Positions 25,205 through 32,822 of a DNA stretch of 64,000 nucleotides are shown one piece after another. The notes beneath the pieces were generated by a model, which saw nothing but the letters and a program-made list of their open reading frames with translations, was not told the DNA's origin and ran no database searches. The position numbers and the translations under genes are program-made. Each line of letters begins with the position of its first letter. Positions within the stretch are counted from its first letter, which is position 1. The stretch comes from Lachnospiraceae bacterium (GTDB lineage: Bacteria > Bacillota > Clostridia > Lachnospirales > Lachnospiraceae), in assembly GCA_910575255.1 (NCBI GenBank), contig CAJTEM010000002.1, forward strand, positions 1 to 64,000, in the 5' to 3' direction.

Positions 25205-26545
25205 TTACAAGGCCAGCATCCTCCTCCCCTCCCTTACCACAAGCCACAGCGACAGCCCGGTTGCCAAAAGATCACTGATGGGCTGGGCAAAGAAAATCCC
25301 GTTGATCTCCAGAAATACCGGCAGAACATAGATAAAAGGCACCAGAAAAACCACCTGCCTGAGCAAAGTAATCACAATGGACGGCCCCGGGCGGTTAATG
25401 GACTGGAAAAAGGTAGTAGCCAGCATCACAAACCCCAAAGCCGGAGTAATGCAGAAATTAATCCGCAGGCCAGGGATTCCGATCAGAAACATTTCTTCCG
25501 TCCCGCCAAAGGCCGCCAGAATCCGCCTGGGAAATACCAGCACAGCCAGCCAGATCACGCAGGTAATGCCAACGGAAAATGCCGTGGCCAGAAACATGGT
25601 GGACATCACCCTTTTGTAATTGCCCGAGCCATAATTATTTCCCAGAATCGGCTGAATCCCCTGGCTGATGCCGCTGGCAGGCATAATCACAAAGGTCATA
25701 ATGCTGGACACCACCGCATAGACGCTGATGGCAATATCCCCTCCGTATTTCCCCAGCCGGCTGTTATACACCAGGCTGATAAATCCCATAGCCATCTGCG
25801 CCACCCAAAAGGCAAAACCGCAGGAAATAATCGAAAAACAAAAGCCCCTTTCCAGCCGGAATATCCCCCTGGTAACGCGCACCTGGGTATGATTCCCAAA
25901 CACCAGGCAAGCTCCAAAAAGGGCGGAAGCCACCTGGCCTGCCACAGTGGCAGCCGCCGCCCCCGCCACACCCCAGTCAAACACAATAATAAACAAGGCA
26001 TCCAGCCCGATATTGGTCACAGCCCCCAGCCCGGTGACACACATTCCCAGCACCGGCTTGCCGGAAACCCGGACAAAATCGCAAAACAGCTGGGACAACC
26101 CCTGAAACAGGCACCCGAGAGCCACAATCCGGTAATAGGCAATGGCATAGGGATATGCGGTCCGGGTAACCCCGAAAATCCTCAGAAAGAAATCCGGAAA
26201 AAGCAGCAGCAAAACACTCAAGGCAATCTCTGACCCACAGACCATCACCAGGGCATTTCCAAAAGACCGGTTCCCCTTCTCCGGTTCATTCTGACCGGAG
26301 AACAAGCTGAAAAAAGTGGAACCTCCTGCACTGCAAGTCAGGGCAAACGCCATCATCATAAAAGACAGGGGAAAACACACCGACAGCCCGGCCAAAGCCG
26401 ATGTGCCGTTAAAATTCCCCACAAACATCCTGTCCACAATGTTGTAAATTGCGGTGATCAGAAGGGAAATCGCCGCCGGGACGGAAAACTTCAGAATCAT
26501 GGGAAACAGCTTCCCGTTCACATAGTCAACCTTCTTTGTGTTCAT
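25205..26545 (-). CDS. MATE-family efflux transporter
   Basis: A 446-residue transporter of the MATE/MOP family with about 12 membrane segments in two halves (FSVPAAISLLITAIYNIVDR in the first; GISQGIQPILGNNYGSGNYK in the second). It exports cationic drugs or metabolites by Na+ or H+ antiport. It lies downstream of a MarR regulator on the same strand, and both genes carry the same TTAGTWWACTAA operator, so it is probably repressed by that regulator. Confidence 0.93.
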   Translation of the reverse strand: MNTKKVDYVNGKLFPMILKFSVPAAISLLITAIYNIVDRMFVGNFNGTSALAGLSVCFPLSFMMMAFALTCSAGGSTFFSLFSGQNEPEKGNRSFGNALVMVCGSEIALSVLLLLFPDFFLRIFGVTRTAYPYAIAYYRIVALGCLFQGLSQLFCDFVRVSGKPVLGMCVTGLGAVTNIGLDALFIIVFDWGVAGAAAATVAGQVASALFGACLVFGNHTQVRVTRGIFRLERGFCFSIISCGFAFWVAQMAMGFISLVYNSRLGKYGGDIAISVYAVVSSIMTFVIMPASGISQGIQPILGNNYGSGNYKRVMSTMFLATAFSVGITCVIWLAVLVFPRRILAAFGGTEEMFLIGIPGLRINFCITPALGFVMLATTFFQSINRPGPSIVITLLRQVVFLVPFIYVLPVFLEINGIFFAQPISDLLATGLSLWLVVREGRRMLAL

Positions 26546-26562
26546 AATCGCTCCTCCAATAA

Positions 26563-26574
26563 TTAGTTTACTAA
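26563..26574 (-). promoter_or_regulatory. MarR-type operator upstream of MATE
   Basis: TTAGTTTACTAA (half-sites TTAGT and ACTAA, spacer 2) 18 nt upstream of the MATE start. The reverse-complement form of the same site precedes the marR gene at 27,059. Confidence 0.75.
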
Positions 26575-26619
26575 GTATTTGTGTAAAAACACAGTTGCCC
26601 CAGCTTTAAGAAACTTTTT

Positions 26620-27042
26620 TCAGGAAACATTCTCCGTCATTTTCCTGATGACCTTAAAAAAGACATCCATCTCCTCCTCCGCAATGCCCCTGGTCAGTTC
26701 CTTCTCCAGGCTGGTTATATCCGCAATCACGATATCCTGATACTGCCGGGCTTTCTCGCTGACCAGAATCCTCTTCATCCGCCCGTCCTCCGCCGCAACC
26801 TCCCGGCGTATGAGCCCGCCCTGCTCCATCTTTTTGAGAAGCTGGGTGGCTGTGGGGGGGCGCAGGCTGAACTCTTCCTCAATATCCTTCTGGAAAACAT
26901 CACGGCTCTGTGCCAGGACAAAATGCAGCACCCTGCCCTGGGAGCCGCTGAACACGGCTCTGCTGGAGAAAGCGTCAATCTTCCTGCGCAGCTTATTTGA
27001 CAGATTGTTGATATAACGGGCCGCATGATTGCTGGTGTCCAT
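26620..27042 (-). CDS. MarR-family transcriptional regulator
   Basis: A 140-residue MarR regulator with the winged-helix core FQKDIEEEFSLRPPTATQLL (recognition helix near 60-72) and the wing RREVAAEDGRMKRILVS. It acts as a dimer that releases DNA on binding a small ligand. The ATG at 27,042 is preceded by GGAGGG; a TTG four codons upstream overlaps the site and is rejected. Autoregulation and control of the MATE pump are inferred from matching operators. Confidence 0.9.
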   Translation of the reverse strand: MDTSNHAARYINNLSNKLRRKIDAFSSRAVFSGSQGRVLHFVLAQSRDVFQKDIEEEFSLRPPTATQLLKKMEQGGLIRREVAAEDGRMKRILVSEKARQYQDIVIADITSLEKELTRGIAEEEMDVFFKVIRKMTENVS

Positions 27043-27058
27043 ATGTCCCTCCAATTAT

Positions 27059-27070
27059 TTAGTAAACTAA
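27059..27070 (-). promoter_or_regulatory. MarR-type operator upstream of marR
   Basis: TTAGTAAACTAA, 17 nt upstream of the marR start, the reverse complement of the site before the MATE gene. Confidence 0.75.
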
Positions 27071-27080
27071 GTATAGCAAG

Positions 27081-27352
27081 GAGGCCCGCACCTGTCAAGA
27101 GAAGAAATATCTGTTTCAGCAGGGCTGGGGGCCTCTGCCCTGTGCTTTGTCACCTGGAATTTCGGGGTAAAGGTGTTTGGAGCAGTCAAGACCAGCATCT
27201 ACATGGTTCCCGTGATTACGGTGATCACCTCTGTGGCAATCTTCGGGGAGAGAATCCCCCCCCTGGCGGCCGGGGGAACCCTTCTCACCCTGGCAGGGCT
27301 CTTCCTCTCAGAAAGCAAACGGTTTGGGGGAAAAGAAGAAAGGCAGGATTGA
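27081..27352 (+). pseudogene. C-terminal fragment of an EamA/DMT-family transporter
   Basis: Plus-strand frame with [36 protein letters not shown] and [13 protein letters not shown], ending TGA 27,350-27,352. This is the last ~80 residues of a drug/metabolite transporter of the EamA family. The first ~220 residues are missing and two residues are lost after KTSIY. Confidence 0.75.
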
Positions 27353-27363
27353 CCTGCCTCCCT
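27340..27363 (-). terminator. Terminator of the coiled-coil protein gene
   Basis: AGGCAGG / CCTGCCT stem with ATTGA loop; on the minus strand it is followed by TTCTTCTTTT. It also overlaps the end of the DMT fragment. Confidence 0.7.
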
Positions 27364-27364
27364 T

Positions 27365-27856
27365 TTACACGCTTACGTCCACATTGTTTCCCGTCTCCTG
27401 GACTGCCTCCACAACCTCCCCGGAGGGATCGTAGGCCACATCCGGGACACTGGCCCCGGAATCGGAGCAATCCGGCCCTGACGTCCCGGCCTGGGCCGCC
27501 GCCTGATTTTTCCCTGCCTCGCTGATCTCGACCGTATCCTGGGGAGAATTGTCCTGTCTTGCTGCCTGGAGCCGTTCTTCCTGCTCCTTCCTCTCTGCAA
27601 TTCTCGCCTCTTTCAGTTCCTCCTGCAGCTTTTTCTCCTTTTCCTTTGCTTCTTTTGCCTCAATCTCCATTCCCTGGCTGGCCTTTTCGCCATATTCCTC
27701 CGCCTGCTCCCTGAGCCCGGCCGCATAGCCCAGGGCCCGCTGCATTTTATCCGTATCTCCCTTCCGCTCAGCCTCATCCGCCACGCTCATCGGGGTGGAG
27801 ATCATGCGGATACTGGCACTGGCTCCTGCCAGGCCTTCCATTGTTTTTACATTCAT
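27365..27856 (-). CDS. Charged coiled-coil protein of unknown function
   Basis: A 163-residue protein with a short N-terminal motif (MISTPMSVADEAERKGDTDK), a helix-forming region, and a long Glu/Lys/Ala/Gln-rich coiled coil (residues ~65-115), then an acidic, Ser/Gly-rich tail. No signal peptide or membrane segment. The start at 27,856 is fixed by AGGAGG; the upstream frame has no site. I do not recognise a functional family. It is 156 nt downstream of the histidine kinase gene on the same strand. Confidence 0.6.
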   Translation of the reverse strand: MNVKTMEGLAGASASIRMISTPMSVADEAERKGDTDKMQRALGYAAGLREQAEEYGEKASQGMEIEAKEAKEKEKKLQEELKEARIAERKEQEERLQAARQDNSPQDTVEISEAGKNQAAAQAGTSGPDCSDSGASVPDVAYDPSGEVVEAVQETGNNVDVSV

Positions 27857-28012
27857 AAGGCAACCTCCTGGTATCATCATGTACTGCCCCCTCACCTTCG
27901 TTCGGCGGCATTTTCTCTGCTTCACCTCTTTTTTCGTCAAATACCAAAAAAAACTTAGAATCCTGGCACATAAGGATTCTCTGATGATACATACGGCCGC
28001 CCGCAGAATGCC

Positions 28013-29398
28013 TCAGACGGAAAATCTCTCCGGAACCAGGGCCGGAACCAGCGGCAGCAGGACAGATATGGTGAAAATCCCCTTTTCCGCCTCCATATGC
28101 ACGGCCCCGTTATAGCGGGCTGCAGCTGCCTGGATATTTCCCAGCCCCAGCCCATGCTCCCCCGGACTCCCCCTCCTGTCCCCCGAAGGCTTCCAGCCTT
28201 CCTTCAAATCGGTACTGTTTTGCACCTCCAAAAACAGGCATTTCTTAATGGTCCCCACCCAGACCCGGATAAACGGCGCTTCTCCCTTGGGCAGCCGGCC
28301 ACAGGCCTCCAGGGCATTATCTAAAATATTTCCCATGATGATGCAAAGATCCATATCTTTCACCGCACAATCCACTGGCATTCTCGCATCACACTGCCAG
28401 CGGATTCCGTTTTGCAAAGCCTGCCTTCTTTTCTGATAAAAAAGGGCATCCATCACCAGGCTTCCCGTGACCTCATCCCCTGCCTCCACGCCCCCTGCCT
28501 CTGCCATCTCCTTCAGATAATCCTTCGCCTTCTCCCACTGGCGGTTCTCCACCAGGCCTTCCAGGGCAATCACATGGTTTTTCATGTCATGCCTCAGGCG
28601 CTCCATCTGACCATACTGCTCCTCCATCATCTGATAATACCTGACCTGAGAGCCATATTCCTCCCCTGCCCGCTCCTCCCGGTACATCCGCTCCATGCCA
28701 AACACCAGCGCCCCTGCCGCTCCCATGGCCAGCCCGGTAAACAGACACATGGCAATGTGGCTGAAAAACTGGTTGGCATACACCCCGTACCTCCCCCAGT
28801 CATGAACCACAATGCCATTGCTGGCCGCCCAGTTGGCCAAATCCGTTACCAGGACAATGCAGAAAAGGGGGATTGCCAGGCCAAGATAACAGCTTTTCCT
28901 CTTGCCTGTAAATACGGGCTCCAGAGGCTTTGACAGCAGACAGATCACTCCCAGGCCTGTGGCCCAGGTCATCAGTGTCACCCCCCTGCCTGCCCACACC
29001 TCCATGGCTGCCGCCTGCCCATGGCCGAAGGCACGGGGAAGCAGAAACAATCCCAGGCAGGACAGGAAGGACTCGGCAAAATTCCATACCAGGCCAGTCA
29101 TGGCCACCAAAACAATCGCCGCCAGAAATGTTTTCTCCTTCTCTCCCCGAAACACCGTCAGAGCCAGCCCCACCAGCGCCCCTTGTCTGGCCAAAATATA
29201 GAGGATATAGGGAACCTCCCCTCCCTCCAGGCCCCATGCCAGGGCCACGTAACAGACCAAAAGAAGCCCGGCAAAGACTCTGGCCTCTGGCACCGTGCCC
29301 TGTAAATGCCTTTTTAAAAAACAGGAACCGCCCCAGGCATAGAAAAAGTAACAAGCCAGTGACAAAGAAATATCCCATGCCTCAATACCCTGCCTCAT
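28013..29398 (-). CDS. GHKL-family sensor histidine kinase
   Basis: A 461-residue membrane sensor kinase of the AgrC/VirS-like GHKL class. About six hydrophobic segments occupy residues 1-235. The H-box RHDMKNH is near 285, a helical dimerisation region follows, and the GHKL ATPase has the N-box IIMGNILDNALEA near 365 and the G-box GEHGLGLGNI near 422. It phosphorylates the LytTR regulator whose gene overlaps by 4 nt upstream (29,395). The signal is unknown; this class often senses peptides, and no agrD-like gene was recognised nearby. Confidence 0.9.
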   Translation of the reverse strand: MRQGIEAWDISLSLACYFFYAWGGSCFLKRHLQGTVPEARVFAGLLLVCYVALAWGLEGGEVPYILYILARQGALVGLALTVFRGEKEKTFLAAIVLVAMTGLVWNFAESFLSCLGLFLLPRAFGHGQAAAMEVWAGRGVTLMTWATGLGVICLLSKPLEPVFTGKRKSCYLGLAIPLFCIVLVTDLANWAASNGIVVHDWGRYGVYANQFFSHIAMCLFTGLAMGAAGALVFGMERMYREERAGEEYGSQVRYYQMMEEQYGQMERLRHDMKNHVIALEGLVENRQWEKAKDYLKEMAEAGGVEAGDEVTGSLVMDALFYQKRRQALQNGIRWQCDARMPVDCAVKDMDLCIIMGNILDNALEACGRLPKGEAPFIRVWVGTIKKCLFLEVQNSTDLKEGWKPSGDRRGSPGEHGLGLGNIQAAAARYNGAVHMEAEKGIFTISVLLPLVPALVPERFSV

Positions 29399-30111
29399 AC
29401 GATCCCTCCGTTTTCCCTCATATACGCAAGAACTGCCTGACAGAATGCCTCATACCTGCGCCTGGCAATGATAATTCTCTCTCCGTTGTCAAGAATTGCC
29501 TCCTGCCGGTTGTACCCCTCCACATGCTTTAAATTGATCAGATAGCTTTTGTGGCACCGGAAAAATCCCTTCCCCTTAAGCTGGTTTTCCAAAACCCCGA
29601 TCTGCTCATAATAGGTATAGCTTTCCTTCTCCTGATGAACATCAATCTGCCTTCCTCTGATCTCAAAATACCAGACAGAATCCAAAAAGAACTTCCGCCT
29701 CTGCCGTTCCCGGCTCACCACGATATAGTCCTGGCAGGCCTGCCGCTCCCTGTCCGCCACCCGCCTTAACACATCCCTAAGCTTCTCCTCCTCCACCGGT
29801 TTTACCAGGTAATGAAACGCCTCCACATCGTAAGCATCAAAGACATAACTCCGGCTTGAGGACAGAAAAATCAGGGGTTTATGAAAGTCCAGTTCCCGGC
29901 ATCGTCTGGCTGTCTCCATACCGTCCATTCCTTTCATGAGAATATCCAGAAAAATAAGGTCAAACCGTTCCAGGGAAGCCAAAAGTTCCCTTCCGCTGTA
30001 AAACTGCTCAACACAGCAGGGTATCTTCATCTCCTCCATAAGGCTTTGAATCTTTGCCGATATCCGCAAACATTCCAGAAGTTCATCGTCACAAACTGCA
30101 ATGGATAGCAT
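29395..30111 (-). CDS. LytTR-family response regulator
   Basis: A 238-residue regulator. The receiver domain has acidic pair CDDE (residues 7-10), phospho-acceptor in LIFLDILMKGMDG (Asp near 57) and Lys in YLVKPVEE (near 107). A LytTR DNA-binding domain (YFEIRGRQIDVHQEKESYTYY to CHKSYLINLKHVEGY) occupies the C-terminal half. The start at 30,111 is preceded by GGGAGAAG; an upstream in-frame start is rejected. Two LytTR-type boxes lie 83-112 nt upstream, suggesting autoregulation. It is coupled to the kinase gene. Confidence 0.92.
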   Translation of the reverse strand: MLSIAVCDDELLECLRISAKIQSLMEEMKIPCCVEQFYSGRELLASLERFDLIFLDILMKGMDGMETARRCRELDFHKPLIFLSSSRSYVFDAYDVEAFHYLVKPVEEEKLRDVLRRVADRERQACQDYIVVSRERQRRKFFLDSVWYFEIRGRQIDVHQEKESYTYYEQIGVLENQLKGKGFFRCHKSYLINLKHVEGYNRQEAILDNGERIIIARRRYEAFCQAVLAYMRENGGIV

Positions 30112-30193
30112 GTACTTTTCTTCTCCCTTCTTCAAGTGCAGCATCATAAATTTTGTTTATCGGCAAAATTCGGGGAAACATTCCCTCTATGTC

Positions 30194-30223
30194 ATGAACT
30201 GGCAAAACCATGTCATAAACGGG
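30194..30223 (-). promoter_or_regulatory. LytTR direct-repeat binding site
   Basis: On the minus strand CCCGTTTAT (30215-30223) and CCAGTTCAT (30194-30202) both fit the LytTR 9-mer pattern xMMGTTNRK-like and are spaced 21 bp (12-nt gap), the canonical geometry. Confidence 0.7.
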
Positions 30224-30328
30224 TTCCCGTTATTGTTTCTTTTGTTTCTTTTCCGTCACATCATATTGACAAACGGCATAAGCTACGTTATAACCAAATA
30301 ACTTTTTGCACTGCATTACATTCTGTAT

Positions 30329-30603
30329 GGCTGCTGGGCGCGATTCTGCTGGTCACCGGTTTCGGAATCGGTAAGATCGGGCTGGAAAAGATTTTTGCCG
30401 GCCACTATGAAACTCTGGCCGTTTCCAGCGTCCTCGCCCTGGCTGCCGCCCTCATTTCTATCGTTTCCAAGGAGATCATGTACTGCTACCCCCGGCATTA
30501 CGCCAAAATCGTGAACTCCCCGGCCTTTATGGCCGATGCCTGGCATCACCGGTCGGACGTCAAGCATATCACGATCCATCCGAATCCCTCGACGTACGGA
30601 TAA
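30329..30603 (+). pseudogene. Cation diffusion facilitator (CDF) gene with internal deletions
   Basis: Plus-strand frame with LLGAILLVTGFGIGKIGLEK, SVLALAAALISIVSKEIMY and FMADAWHHRSD, the zinc-site helix of CDF exporters, which then jumps to VKHITIHPNP, the end of the CDF cytoplasmic domain. The N-terminal membrane segments and ~100 residues between the two blocks are missing. Confidence 0.75.
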
Positions 30604-30612
30604 GCAATCCGC

Positions 30613-32520
30613 TCAGTCCGTCACCACCACATACCTGGCCTCCCCGAAGAATCCCTGTTCCTCCAGATCTTCCTCTGGCCACTCTGCCACCAGTTCGTAG
30701 ACCTTGTCCGGCTTAAGAGGCAGCATCACTTGTCCTGTATACACCTTCACCGCAGGCTCTGCTGTCTCTGCCTTCCCCAACTGGGAGATGTCCCACTCAT
30801 GGAGAGTCACCCTCCCCGGCATCCTCGCGCAGCTTAACCTATAATTCACCTCTTCCTGTCCCTTATAGTGCGGAATCTTCAACCTTTTTGTTTTTTCCGG
30901 ATCCACATCCAGGGGATGGCTCCCGCAGGCCACCTGGCCCACCATCTCCCCGTTCTCCCTCCAATTCCAGGAACAATTGCCCGGCTGCACCGTAAACGAC
31001 TGCCAGCTGCTGGACAATACATCCACCAGCCCGATTTCCGGGGCCGAGGTCAGAAGCAGGTCATTCTCCGCCTTTTCGGCTTCCCCCTCGGGATTCCTGC
31101 ACACTCCCAGAAACAGCCAGGTACCGTGGGTATCATCCCGGATCCCGAACAAAAAGGGTCGGTCAAGAATCATCTCCGCCATCTCCTCATTCTGAATCAT
31201 GGCTCCCCTGGCCAGGGTCATCATGGTGTAGGCAGCCCCCTCCACTCCATTCTCATCCACACCGATGTGGGTCTCCTGAATCACATCCGACACCATCAGC
31301 GGATCCGGGGAAATGCCTCCGAACTCTGCCTGTTCCCCGAACATCCTCTCCATTCCCATGGCCTTTAAGGTATCCTTAAGCTGGTAGCTGCTGCCAAAGT
31401 CGAACTTCGGCACCTTCCAGACCACCTTTCCGCTGACCCAGTCCTCCTCCTTCACCTCCAGGGCCTCTCCAAGCCTCTCCTGGCTTTCCAGAAATTCCCC
31501 CACGGTTCTGTCCTCATCCGGCAAAAGAAACATCATCCGGCAGTTATTGTCGGTTCCCAGATAAGACAAGGTATATCCCTCTCCCCTTTTGAAGGCTCCC
31601 TCCATCTGCGTCCGGTTCAGATAAGGAACCACAACCTGGCCTCCCTCCTCTAAGTAAAACGCATCCTCCTGTGTCATTTCCCCGGAAAACGGCTCTGCCC
31701 ATCCTCCGTAAAAATACAGGGTATTGAGAATCGCCAGAAGGGTTGCCGGATCTGGCTCAAGCCGGGGGGAAAGCACTCCTCTGGTCTTTTGGGAAATCCA
31801 CTCTCCCATCTTCTTGCCTGTATCCGGACTCCCGAAATCCACCCCATAGGAGGAGGCAAAAAAATTCTCCCCTGCCAGCTTCTGGTATTCCTGAAAAATA
31901 TTCAGCTGATCGGATATCCACAGGGAATTGCCCAACTGGATGGTACTCCGGTAATCCTCCATGCCGTAATACTCCATCCTTTCCTGTTCCCTCTGACTGT
32001 GGTATGCATAGGACTGATAAAGCCTGCGGCACTGGTCCGCCAGTTCCTCTTGGTCGGTTACCCCCAGCCTTTCCAAAATCTGTTCCGCCGTCTCCCCCTC
32101 GGCGCCGCAGCCTGCCAGCGCCAGGGTATAGTAGAGGCTTAAAGGACTGTAATTCCCGTTTCCTTCGGCACATTTCAGAACCGCGCTCCCGCTCTCATAG
32201 GCAAAGGCATCAAGCCCTTTGGCAAAGGCCTCCGAAATCTGATTCTCGGCCAACAGCTGATTCCAGCCCTCATAATCCTCCGGGGAAAGTTCTGCCTTCT
32301 CCGGTTCCCGGGCTTTACAGGTTTCCCCCTTGCTATACTTCTGCTTCTCCATAGGTTCCTGTTCTTCCTTTCCCGTCATATCGGCCTCTGGTCCGGAACT
32401 TTCCCCGGCCACCTGGCTCTGCCCCGGGGATGCCCCCGTCTTCTGGCAGCCGGTTACTGCCGTTACTGCCATTGCCGCTGCCATCAGGCAGGCTATCCGC
32501 TGTTTTCTGTGATTCCTCAT
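30613..32520 (-). CDS. Serpin lipoprotein with C-terminal extension
   Basis: A 635-residue surface lipoprotein. The signal peptide ends with VTGC, the Cys near residue 25, followed by a Glu-rich linker to ~residue 75. Residues ~80-490 are a serpin: NYSPLSLYYTLALAGCGAEG, then LNTLYFYGGWAEPFSG, KVPKFDFGSSYQLKDTL and the reactive-loop hinge DENGVEGAAYT leading to RPFLFGIRD. Counting from the hinge puts the scissile bond around ARGAM. The last ~145 residues are a beta-rich extension (FTVQPGNCSWNWRENGEMVG) not found in standard serpins. Serpins trap serine or cysteine proteases irreversibly; in gut bacteria they target host proteases. Preceded by a strong leader hairpin. Confidence 0.9.
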   Translation of the reverse strand: MRNHRKQRIACLMAAAMAVTAVTGCQKTGASPGQSQVAGESSGPEADMTGKEEQEPMEKQKYSKGETCKAREPEKAELSPEDYEGWNQLLAENQISEAFAKGLDAFAYESGSAVLKCAEGNGNYSPLSLYYTLALAGCGAEGETAEQILERLGVTDQEELADQCRRLYQSYAYHSQREQERMEYYGMEDYRSTIQLGNSLWISDQLNIFQEYQKLAGENFFASSYGVDFGSPDTGKKMGEWISQKTRGVLSPRLEPDPATLLAILNTLYFYGGWAEPFSGEMTQEDAFYLEEGGQVVVPYLNRTQMEGAFKRGEGYTLSYLGTDNNCRMMFLLPDEDRTVGEFLESQERLGEALEVKEEDWVSGKVVWKVPKFDFGSSYQLKDTLKAMGMERMFGEQAEFGGISPDPLMVSDVIQETHIGVDENGVEGAAYTMMTLARGAMIQNEEMAEMILDRPFLFGIRDDTHGTWLFLGVCRNPEGEAEKAENDLLLTSAPEIGLVDVLSSSWQSFTVQPGNCSWNWRENGEMVGQVACGSHPLDVDPEKTKRLKIPHYKGQEEVNYRLSCARMPGRVTLHEWDISQLGKAETAEPAVKVYTGQVMLPLKPDKVYELVAEWPEEDLEEQGFFGEARYVVVTD

Positions 32521-32553
32521 GGTTTTCTCCTCTCTTCGGTTTACCGGGACCTG

Positions 32554-32585
32554 GCCACTGGTGTGCTGGTCAGTACACCAGTGGC
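32554..32585 (-). promoter_or_regulatory. Hairpin in the serpin 5' leader
   Basis: GCCACTGGTGT (32554-32564) pairs perfectly with ACACCAGTGGC (32575-32585), loop of 10 nt, 34 nt upstream of the serpin start. It could be an operator or an RNA element. The remainder of 32,586-32,741 shows no gene. Confidence 0.5.
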
Positions 32586-32742
32586 TTGTCTTGTTTCTTC
32601 ATGATACATACCATACGGATGGCGGAATGGAATTTATGGAAAATATTTCTTACGAATTGTTTACAGCCATTGCTTCCGCCCCCTGCATTACCCTGTATTT
32701 CAACAAATGAAAATATTTCCGGCTTTTTCATTGATTCAAAAA

Positions 32743-32782
32743 ATACAGACCGGAATCCCATCCTTTCCGGTCTGTTTTTTAT
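32743..32782. terminator. Bidirectional terminator between assT2 and the serpin gene
   Basis: ACAGACCGGAA pairs with TTCCGGTCTGT (loop TCCCATCCT), T-run on the plus side and AAAAAA-flank giving T-run on the minus side. It would end the minus-strand assT2 transcript. Confidence 0.8.
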
Positions 32783-32822
32783 TTCTGCGATCTATATACC
32801 AAAACTGTACTGGCACCGATGA

